From Candidozyma auris (lineage: Eukaryota > Ascomycota > Pichiomycetes > Serinales > Metschnikowiaceae), in the NCBI RefSeq assembly GCF_003013715.1, contig NC_072812.1:620001-684000 (forward strand): DNA of 64,000 bases, read 5' to 3'. The position numbers and the translations under genes were made by a program. Every line of letters begins with the position of its first letter. Within the stretch, counting starts at the first letter, position 1. Below, in pieces: positions 56,841-64,000 of this stretch. Under the pieces are notes generated by a model that ran no database searches, had not been told where the DNA came from, and was given only the letters and a program-made list of their open reading frames with translations.

Positions 56841-57119
56841 TGAACTCGAAGAGGCCTCACGATTACACGATCACTCTTTCAATTCTTATTTTTTATTCAA
56901 TCACATCGCTTCCCCTCGGTTTATATAGGATTGCCGATTATTAATTGGCATGTTTCTACGAGGACAAGTATAAGCCTGTTGCCTAATTGGAGGGGACGCT
57001 GTCCAAGTAAAGTGATATTAATCCCTTTAATATATGCTTTCGGTTATTAGAGAAGTTGACTCCATGAACGGAGAAAGTATGTTACTTAATGAACTAAAAG
57101 GATCGATGAACCATTTAAC

Positions 57120-58418
57120 CTAGCTTTCCGGGTTAAGATCTTTGTAAAGGCTCTCCCAAAAGTCCCTTCCTTGAATGAACCAATCAGGAAGTTTATGCTC
57201 GGGTGGCAAGTGTATTTTGATGGGTTCAACGAAGGAAGACAGAGCTGTTGCTCTTGGTTTGTAGTATTGAAATCCGTAAATTTCTTTTGTCAATGCAAGT
57301 TCCTCTATTCCGCCTGATCTTTCTCTTTCAATTCGATAGTGCCGAAGACTAGTTTCAAAGGACGGCTTGCGCCCTGGTGACCTCTGCAATTCCGAAAAGC
57401 TTGGTTTTCGAAATCTTATGTTTGCAGGACGAGTAAACCTTGCGTCCATGGACAGTTTCCGTCGATGTGCCGCCAAGTTTATGCCATCGCCGCTGATGCT
57501 ATTGTGTCGACTATTAGCACTCGTGGGGAGTCCCTTTTCAAGCAGTAAACTGGATATTCTATGCTCAGGTGGGGTTTGTGGTGCGGAACCTTGATCATCT
57601 TGCTTCCTTTGTTCCACAAGTTTGAGTAAATTTGCAGGAATTTGGGGGGATGCCAGCAAAAGGTCATCATCCATGTCATCTTCATAGTCATCGACGGATG
57701 TATTATCATCATCGTTTGTTAGATTTCCCTCGTCAAGCGAAGGTTTCAGGCGACGTTGGCTGCCCGCCGATGATATTGAAAGGGTCCTTCCTTCAAATTC
57801 CAGGCCCTTTTCTCTTTTGCTCCTCAACCATTGATCAACCTCGTATGGAATCATCTCTATCTCTATAAGTTCCAAGAAATTTTCGGCATTGTAATTGTTT
57901 TTGCTCGAATTGCCCGTGTAGATACGGTACTCATTGACGATCGAACTGAAGTTCCACTTTTGAATCCGTCGAAGAATACCAACTAATGTCAGCGACAGAT
58001 CAACGAATAGAACATTGTGACGTGTTTTGTTCAACATGATTTCAAGAGCACTTTCAATGAGACCAGGCTCTATTAGCATCCATGAATTGGTTTCCTTGTT
58101 GTTCTCACTATTGCTTCCCCTATCGAGATCGATCACTTCTATATCCCCATGACTGACTGACAGTTGCGAGCTTCCAGGCTTTTCGTTCTCTTTGTTAAAA
58201 TTTCCGTGGCTCGAGAACTTAAGTCCGCCTAAGCGAAATAGCCTCACCTCGTTTTCTTCTAGATATGCCTTCAAGTTCCTTGGTGGCTTCGCTGCATCGA
58301 GAAGGACGATTGACTTTAGTTGTAAAGTAGCTAGAAAGGGCATATGGTCAGCTTCAAGCTTCAGACAACGGTATACCCCGGGCTCCACTAGCCCAAAGTT
58401 GTCAGGCGGCACGAGCAT
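57120..58418 (-). CDS. OCA4: Oca4-type protein, catalytically dead PFA-DSP phosphatase
   Basis: Member of the Oca/Siw14 family of small atypical dual-specificity phosphatases that handle inositol pyrophosphates, in a complex with other Oca proteins. The N-terminus (PPDNFGLVEPGVYRCLKLEA) and the helix after the active site (RRIQKWNFSSIVNEYRIYTG) align with Siw14 of yeast. Between them, where the catalytic HCx5R loop should be, the sequence reads FVDLSLTLVG with no Cys and about five fewer residues. So it is a structural subunit, as Oca4 is. The 432 aa include a long disordered C-terminal half. An 11-bp inverted E-box repeat lies 46 bp upstream. Confidence 0.85.
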   Translation of the reverse strand: MLVPPDNFGLVEPGVYRCLKLEADHMPFLATLQLKSIVLLDAAKPPRNLKAYLEENEVRLFRLGGLKFSSHGNFNKENEKPGSSQLSVSHGDIEVIDLDRGSNSENNKETNSWMLIEPGLIESALEIMLNKTRHNVLFVDLSLTLVGILRRIQKWNFSSIVNEYRIYTGNSSKNNYNAENFLELIEIEMIPYEVDQWLRSKREKGLEFEGRTLSISSAGSQRRLKPSLDEGNLTNDDDNTSVDDYEDDMDDDLLLASPQIPANLLKLVEQRKQDDQGSAPQTPPEHRISSLLLEKGLPTSANSRHNSISGDGINLAAHRRKLSMDARFTRPANIRFRKPSFSELQRSPGRKPSFETSLRHYRIERERSGGIEELALTKEIYGFQYYKPRATALSSFVEPIKIHLPPEHKLPDWFIQGRDFWESLYKDLNPES

Positions 58419-58463
58419 GATCTGAACCGGTCGAACATTGCCAGTGCTTGAGTATTGACTCTA

Positions 58464-58492
58464 TTCGCACGTGATTGTAAGTCACGTGCGAA
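58464..58492. promoter_or_regulatory. Perfect 11-bp inverted E-box repeat upstream of OCA4
   Basis: TTCGCACGTGA, a 7-bp spacer and TCACGTGCGAA. Both arms carry CACGTG and pair without mismatch; 46 bp before the OCA4 ATG. A double Cbf1-type site is the likely reading. Confidence 0.6.
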
Positions 58493-58903
58493 ACGTTTTA
58501 TGGGCTTATTTGCTCTAGAATACCACTCAAATGGGTATCTAATGCTACAAAATCATGCCTTGCAAAAAGCTTGGCGTTTCAAGCTTGTCAATTCATGCAA
58601 ATCTTGTAGCATCCTGTTCTTGACAAACACGAGCTCGTAACTCGCTCGTGCAGTGCGGTCGCCTCGCAGCTCACCAAGGTGGAAGACAGAAGTTGCCAAC
58701 TCAAGTGTAGAGTTCGAGGCGCCGTACTCGTGAAGGCAGTCAATAAGGTTTCCTGAAATGCTAAAGAGAATTTGAAAATTTTGCAGCAAATACATGTGCT
58801 CGTCATCGGCCCACGAAAGCTAACGGAAAAGCCAGCCATTGAGCTAATTTCGCAGCCAATATAAAATAACTTTGTGTCCTTCACAACGCTTTAAAGAGCC
58901 TCT

Positions 58904-58911
58904 TGAGCAAA
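58904..58911 (-). promoter_or_regulatory. Mac1-type copper site (TTTGCTCA) upstream of CTR1
   Basis: Perfect match to the Mac1 element TTTGC(T/G)C(A/G), 412 bp before CTR1. Mac1 sites usually act in pairs; I found only weak second candidates, e.g. TTTGCGCT near 59073. Confidence 0.4.
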
Positions 58912-59261
58912 TTTTGGTTCGAAATCAGTCGTGGTATTCGTGCAAGTCCACGCCATGAATTCATTTACCTTTTGTGCCATTCCATCTATTGAAGGCCACC
59001 TTAAAAGTCAGAAAATTGACTGGGGACAATTGGGACATGACAGCTAACTTACAAATAGCTTGAAAAGTAAAATGCTTTTTGCGCTGTTTAATTTTGTCCT
59101 CCTTTCTTTTGTACTCTGTCATATCAATCGACGTGGAACGGCTCGGCTCTTGACAAGTGCATCAATAGCCTCATGTAGACAGTGCAGGCGAGCAAGAAGT
59201 TCTTCCCAAACAGGCACACATAAATGCTCAATACCGATCACCCCCGGTCAATGATGAAAAG

Positions 59262-59268
59262 TATATAA
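59262..59268 (+). promoter_or_regulatory. TATA box (TATATAA) of CTR1
   Basis: 55 bp before the ATG, which leaves room for only a short 5' UTR. Confidence 0.55.
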
Positions 59269-59322
59269 TGCGGGCTAGAAACCCTTAAAACTATTCCAGG
59301 AATCTTCTCTAAACCAGTGAAA

Positions 59323-60045
59323 ATGGATATGAGCTCAATGTCGATGGATATGGGCAGCGCTACCACCTCGATGGCGATGGCTCACTCTACTATGGATCAC
59401 GCCCACATGAGTGGTATGAACCACATGTCTATGGACCACAGCTCCATGGACCATGGTTCAGTGGGCCATGGCTCCATGGGCAACAGCAGCGATATGGGGG
59501 GTATGGACATGGGTGGGATGGACCACAGCATGATGGGCATGAACATGTGGTTGACCACCACCTACCGTGATTACCCAGTTTTGTTCAAAAATCTCAAGGC
59601 CAATAACGGTGGCCAGGCTTTCGGAATATTCTTACTTTTTTTTGTGGTGGGTTTCCTCGGGAAAGGTTGTGAGTTTCTCAAGAACTACTTGGAAGTGAAA
59701 GTTTGGCACAACCCAATCTACAACCGCCAAACTACCATTATCGATGAGTGTGCTTGCGACGACGAGGAAGCTGGCTCTGGTAAAGTTCTGGAGTCACTTG
59801 AGCGTCAAGAGACGCCTGTGAGCCACTCTTTCTTTACTTATTTGATTAGAGACTGCATCAGAATTATTCTAGTGTTCATTTCCGAAATGTTCGGTTACGC
59901 CTTAATGTTGGTTGCCATGACTTTCAGTCTTGTTTACTTCTTTTCAGTAATCTTGGGTAACACCTTCGGTCGTGTTTTCTTCGAGAAGTTGAGCAATAAG
60001 CTCGAGATTCTGCCCGGCGCCAACAACTTTGCTGGCCACCACTAA
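59323..60045 (+). CDS. CTR1: high-affinity copper transporter
   Basis: Plasma-membrane copper(I) importer. The 240-aa product has the Met-rich copper-collecting N-terminus (repeats of the kind MSMDH, MDHGS, MGGMDMGGM, about residues 1-75), then three membrane segments. The first is GQAFGIFLLFFVVGFLGKG. The second carries the essential MxxxM as MLVAM, and the third the GxxxG packing motif as GNTFG. The loop between the first two has a DECACDDE cysteine cluster. A GTG two codons earlier is ignored. A Mac1-type site and a TATA box are upstream. Confidence 0.94.
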   Translation: MDMSSMSMDMGSATTSMAMAHSTMDHAHMSGMNHMSMDHSSMDHGSVGHGSMGNSSDMGGMDMGGMDHSMMGMNMWLTTTYRDYPVLFKNLKANNGGQAFGIFLLFFVVGFLGKGCEFLKNYLEVKVWHNPIYNRQTTIIDECACDDEEAGSGKVLESLERQETPVSHSFFTYLIRDCIRIILVFISEMFGYALMLVAMTFSLVYFFSVILGNTFGRVFFEKLSNKLEILPGANNFAGHH

Positions 60046-60094
60046 AAATAATATGTGAATAGTTTAATGATTTAATTCGACTTTTATTTCTTGC

Positions 60095-63000
60095 TCATGC
60101 ATAAATATCTGCGATTTTTTTAGAAAGCTCCTTGAATTTACTTTGATGGAAGGAACTCATTTCGCTCGGTTGAAGCTTATCGCTGTATATCAAGCGAAGC
60201 AAATTAAGCATCTCCTCACGAGTGAAAAGTTGTTTGTTTTGTGAAATTTCTTTGAGCAACTCTTGATCTTTTTTAGTGAAAAGGTCAAAATATTTGGATG
60301 CCTTGTCAAAGTCGACATGGTCCACCTGCCTCATCACACTTCGAAGCATTTGTTGTATCGTGGAGATATTTAAAACAATCCGTTTAATTCCAGGAGCGTT
60401 GGCAATCTTAACGCGTTCGCTTCCTTGCAAAAATGCTCTCGTCAAGAAAGTAGGCAAGCCAACGAAAGCACAATCGTTCTCTGCGGATGTTAATATTTCG
60501 CCTATCTTTGTTCCAATCGAGTAAACTTCACGATTGTATTGGCCAATGAATTGATCGCAATCTGCCGGCTCGGTACCATAAACAAAACTTTCGCCGTAAG
60601 ATTTACCAATGTAATGCAATGCCTTGAGTCGAAGATCATACCTCAAAGCAATCAAGCTCTGATCTCTTATGCTCTCGAAGGTTTGTATGACATCGTCAAA
60701 TTCTCCAATCTTCAACAGATTGAGAGTCAAATAGACGTTCTGTGTCCTCTCAGTGCCAGCAAATGTGGGTCTACCATTCTCTAGGATGGACCATTCAAAT
60801 CTCATTTCATCAACATCCGATATTCTAGCCTTCAGGTTCGCTCCCTCGTTAATTGAATAGTTGGACTCTTTTCTCATATCTGGTAACCACTGTAGGATCC
60901 ATGATGCTGTGAGTAGTAAATAGCAGACCTGATTAAACCATTCATCGTCAAGTAAATCATCCTTCGTGACGTCAAAAATATCGTAGTTCTGTTGTGACTT
61001 GTGGAGCATCAATTCAATCTCTTTGTCTATCAAAGGAGCACAATCCTTGAGATTGTCATGGTGTTGAAGTATACCTCCACTCATCTCGAGAAGAGCTGGA
61101 TTGTTGAGCCATCGATTAATTGGCAGAATATGGATCTCTCGCTCTCCAATTCCAATTCCCAATTCAGTTATATCGTGTCCGACACCTGATGACATCAATT
61201 CCTTAAAATATTCATTATACGCCTTTGCGAACTTCCTGAGTAGATTCAATGCTAGATTGCTAATATCTTCTCGGTATGTGAAAGACGTGTTAAGCGAATG
61301 ACATGTGTGAATGAATAACCTCCTAAAATTGCTTGCATTCATGTAAATCCTGTTCAGGGAAGACGCTTGACGTGAATAGCTTGTCATTGCTTGAGATTCC
61401 ACTTCTTCCTCGCTTAATGTAATTGTCTGTTGTGAGAATTTAAAACCGAACTGTGAGCCGTCTGCCGCTATACGTCGTTCATATTCACTTGTCATGCATC
61501 TTTCGAAACTCCTTTCGAGTTCATTCTGGAGCTTCTTGTGAAATGAGTTCTTCATGAAATTTTTAAAAAATTGGTTGGCTAACGAGGTTGACTCTTTTAT
61601 TTTGCCAAAATCATTTAGCATTTCATGAGAGGCTGCCGTGAATATAAGGAAGAACTCAAGGATAACCCTCGTATTGAAAATATTTTTGGGCACAAGGTCC
61701 TCGGCCAATATATTGAACTGTTCGTGCGTAATGTACGGTGACAATTCTGCTGTGGAAGCTTGCGAAGAACCTTTTGCAGAGCTCGGGCTGAAACCTGGGA
61801 ACATCTCGTTGAGAACCAAGGACATATCTTCCATTGTTCTGCTGGTACTCCCGTCAGATACATTATCAAACAGGAATAGTTTTTTATTAGCAAGGACTTG
61901 GTGTAACTTACTAGTCGATGAGCCATGATCCTTCAGGTGCTTGGATTTTTCAGCAGTGTTGTCTTCATGGATGTAGCTCACAATAAGTGTTTCAATTTCC
62001 TTTTTAAGCAAGTTCCATATGGTCTTGAAGTCGTAAGTTGGAGTTGGCGGCCCTATATTTGAATCACGCCCACTAGACGCATTATGGCTACCTTCAATTA
62101 GTTTCACTATATCACATACGACCCTGTGCTTCAGAAGAACTAAAATGGCCTTTGTGAGGATAGTGCTGAAGAAATCTTGTAAAATAGGGACAGCTGCATC
62201 ATTAAAGGTTTGCCCACTGATGGTGTCTGTGCCAGCACCTAGCTCGAACTTCATAGCTTTCGCAAGTCGAGATAATTGTGTCAAGTTTCTTTGCTTGCAT
62301 TCTTGCGTAGTGCGGTTGATCAAATCATGCAACTCAACCTGTACCGATGATAATAAAATGTCCAAGACTGAATGTAGCCTATTGAGTTTAGAGGCTGTTC
62401 TCAATAACATGTAAAGATAGTAATACTGCTCGGAAAAAGGGTTTGATGCATATTCTAGGATCAATGCGTAGTCGGCTTTGGAATTCTCAGATTTGGAGTA
62501 ATGAGCGTGAATTCTAGGAAGCTGACGTTCAATGAATGAAGCTGTTGTTTCTGTGAAACAACGTGCAATCTCTCCGATATCCAAATTCGCAGAGTTATAA
62601 ATGTACAGCTCTAAATTGTTCAGCTGTTGCACTAGTGTCTTAAAGGAGGCAATTTGTGGGTTATTCGACGAGAGGTGATCGATCCACGAGTCCTTGTCCT
62701 GATTGAAGATGTTTGAGCTCTTCAAGTAGATCTCATTTCTCAATTCGTCAACTATCATATCGTAAAGACTATTGGATTGATTATCTAGGTAGCTCTGAAT
62801 ACCCGACAAGGCAGGTAATTGCCATAGATTGAACTTGGCTGCAATTTTGTAGCCCTCAGATATCGTATCATACACTTTGTGTAATTCCTTGTCAGCGGAG
62901 AGCTTGTCCACTGTATCAGGAATACCATGTAAGAGCTCGATAGCGTCGAGGATCTCGAGCATCTCTGAATACTTCTCTGAGCTGCTATCTAGCTCCTTGA

Positions 63001-63412
63001 GGATCCCCATTCTGTCTTTCATGTCACGAGTACTGCTCTCTATGAGCTCCTTTATCTGCGCAGAATCTTCCTGAGACTCCTTTGCAATAGACATGAGCAT
63101 ATGATACAGCCCCACAGAGTTATTGAAGATCTCGTGGTTCTCCACAACAGCTTTCCTGAGTGTATCACTAGTGATCTCGCATAATTCATCGAACTCCGCC
63201 TTTCTGTGAGCTAGACCAACAGACGTGTCGTCAAGAAACGCAATTGCCAATTCTATTGGAGTGGTGTCACCTGTCGTCAATTGAGACCAGTCATACCGGA
63301 TATCTTTGTAAAGGGTTTTGACGTCAGCGAGCGATTTTTTTGTTTTTCGCTCTTCATCTTCTGACACCATGCCATTGAAGGCCATGCTCACGGCACGACG
63401 ACGATTTGCCAT
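60095..63412 (-). CDS. SEC8: exocyst complex subunit Sec8
   Basis: Sec8 is part of the exocyst, which tethers secretory vesicles to the plasma membrane at the bud. At 1105 aa it is close to yeast Sec8 (1065). The N-terminal region (about 40-180: LYKDIRYDWSQLTTGDTTPI, HRKAEFDELCEITSDTLRKA, coiled coil to residue 150) is the Sec8 exocyst domain, and the rest is the helical-rod fold with no catalytic motif. The start is the first ATG. It converges with CTR1 (49 bp). Confidence 0.92.
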   Translation of the reverse strand: MANRRRAVSMAFNGMVSEDEERKTKKSLADVKTLYKDIRYDWSQLTTGDTTPIELAIAFLDDTSVGLAHRKAEFDELCEITSDTLRKAVVENHEIFNNSVGLYHMLMSIAKESQEDSAQIKELIESSTRDMKDRMGILKELDSSSEKYSEMLEILDAIELLHGIPDTVDKLSADKELHKVYDTISEGYKIAAKFNLWQLPALSGIQSYLDNQSNSLYDMIVDELRNEIYLKSSNIFNQDKDSWIDHLSSNNPQIASFKTLVQQLNNLELYIYNSANLDIGEIARCFTETTASFIERQLPRIHAHYSKSENSKADYALILEYASNPFSEQYYYLYMLLRTASKLNRLHSVLDILLSSVQVELHDLINRTTQECKQRNLTQLSRLAKAMKFELGAGTDTISGQTFNDAAVPILQDFFSTILTKAILVLLKHRVVCDIVKLIEGSHNASSGRDSNIGPPTPTYDFKTIWNLLKKEIETLIVSYIHEDNTAEKSKHLKDHGSSTSKLHQVLANKKLFLFDNVSDGSTSRTMEDMSLVLNEMFPGFSPSSAKGSSQASTAELSPYITHEQFNILAEDLVPKNIFNTRVILEFFLIFTAASHEMLNDFGKIKESTSLANQFFKNFMKNSFHKKLQNELERSFERCMTSEYERRIAADGSQFGFKFSQQTITLSEEEVESQAMTSYSRQASSLNRIYMNASNFRRLFIHTCHSLNTSFTYREDISNLALNLLRKFAKAYNEYFKELMSSGVGHDITELGIGIGEREIHILPINRWLNNPALLEMSGGILQHHDNLKDCAPLIDKEIELMLHKSQQNYDIFDVTKDDLLDDEWFNQVCYLLLTASWILQWLPDMRKESNYSINEGANLKARISDVDEMRFEWSILENGRPTFAGTERTQNVYLTLNLLKIGEFDDVIQTFESIRDQSLIALRYDLRLKALHYIGKSYGESFVYGTEPADCDQFIGQYNREVYSIGTKIGEILTSAENDCAFVGLPTFLTRAFLQGSERVKIANAPGIKRIVLNISTIQQMLRSVMRQVDHVDFDKASKYFDLFTKKDQELLKEISQNKQLFTREEMLNLLRLIYSDKLQPSEMSSFHQSKFKELSKKIADIYA

Positions 63413-64000
63413 GTTGAATTGTACAAAGACCTACTCGTGCTTGAAAGAGTGGAGCTCACTGTCCAGCCAGTTGTACTGAAGTATCATGGTGCACGGGTGC
63501 AGGGTTTAGTCCAAATAGGCTGCAAATCAACTTGGAAGATCAGGCAGCACGAGGCGTGCGCTAAGAGCGATCTTCTTAGCGAAAAGGATGTAAGAGTTAT
63601 TAAAACAACCAAATCTTATCAAAGAAGTTCGAATGTTCATCATTTGACATAATTTCTATTTTTACTTCATTTTTTTTTTTTTTTTTTGCTATACTCGTAA
63701 GTGGAGTTTTAGAACATTTCGACGCTATTCGGCTAATACGGGGAAAGGCCAAAGACATACTACTCTTTTGAAAAATTTTAGGTTGATTTTAAAGAATTAA
63801 AAAGAATGAAACTAGATACTCACAGTATTTTTTTTTTTTTTTTTTTGAAAAGAGAACCCGGATTTCAACATTCTTGGATTATTCTCCAGTTGCTCATTGA
63901 TTTTACTAATATCAATATCTGTCCTACGTTTACTAGCGCGGTGTTTACCACTGCGCGTCTACCAGATCATGTTTAAGTACGCATCCGCTAATGGAAGTCA
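63413..64000. other. Region upstream of SEC8 to the end of the window
   Basis: 588 bp with no supported gene. Two T tracts (about 63670-63687 and 63828-63846) stand out. A neighbouring gene may begin beyond the window. Confidence 0.5.

Larger units (their letters stand above)
58419..59322. other. OCA4-CTR1 divergent intergenic region
   Basis: 904 bp without a gene. It has the 11-bp inverted E-box repeat next to OCA4, a Mac1-type site and a TATATAA for CTR1. Confidence 0.55.

Noticed and set aside
58909..58930. GGTTCGAAATC as a tRNA B-box
   Set aside because: No matching A-box or cloverleaf; last B-box C missing.
63600..63625. AGTTCGAATG as a tRNA B-box
   Set aside because: No cloverleaf or terminator arrangement around it.

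Overview
The window is a gene-dense stretch of a budding-yeast nuclear chromosome. Genes are short, mostly intronless and packed on both strands. The few spliceosomal introns are small (47, 52 and 59 nt) with GTATGT or GTACGT donors and a TACTAAC branch box a few bases before the acceptor. A CUG codon in SEC22 falls where the S. cerevisiae protein has serine, CUG is rare in highly expressed genes, and the RPL15 promoter carries Cbf1/Tbf1-type motifs. Together these suggest a CUG-Ser clade yeast, probably of the Metschnikowiaceae (Clavispora / Candida auris-haemulonii group); the species is inference. Protein sequences quoted here are standard-code translations, so each CUG-encoded Leu should be read as probable Ser.

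Layout. 1-4246: 3' end of REV3; HAC1 with its Ire1-type non-spliceosomal intron, which I resolve to the base (287 nt, flanked by two identical CAGCAGC hairpin loops); then about 1.9 kb without a convincing gene. 4247-8402: BUD16 pyridoxal kinase, a ketopantoate-reductase-like gene, and LSB6 PI4-kinase. 8689-12327: a divergent pair of paralogous secreted proteins with matching Kex2 sites, only one of them GPI-anchored. 12542-22123: PHO87-type SPX phosphate transporter, DUG2, and a DHA1-type MFS transporter. 23072-35410: BRL1, IPI1, mitochondrial RRF1, MON1, SEC22 (one intron), a HAPSTR1-like protein, GCD1, RPT4, MRPL40 and CDC31 (two introns). 35534-48929: NIP100, SPT14, MEX67, DAP1, NAT5, SEC63, ADE17 and RPL15. 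51424-56840: two Stp-type zinc-finger regulator genes flanking FMP52; the first is cut by a single in-frame TAA. 57120-63412: OCA4 (pseudophosphatase), CTR1 and SEC8.

The genes form no operon-like pathway but several share themes. HAC1, SEC63, SEC22, SEC8, SPT14 and BRL1 serve the ER, secretion and nuclear envelope. RPL15, IPI1, GCD1, MRPL40 and RRF1 serve translation. The most informative non-coding signals are the HAC1 intron and a series of promoter elements that fit their genes: Bas1-type sites before ADE17, a Pho4-type site before PHO87, an overlapping Cbf1/Gcn4 site before DUG2, Cbf1 and Tbf1 sites before RPL15, and a Mac1-type site before CTR1. I found no tRNA, rRNA, transposon, CRISPR or viral element.
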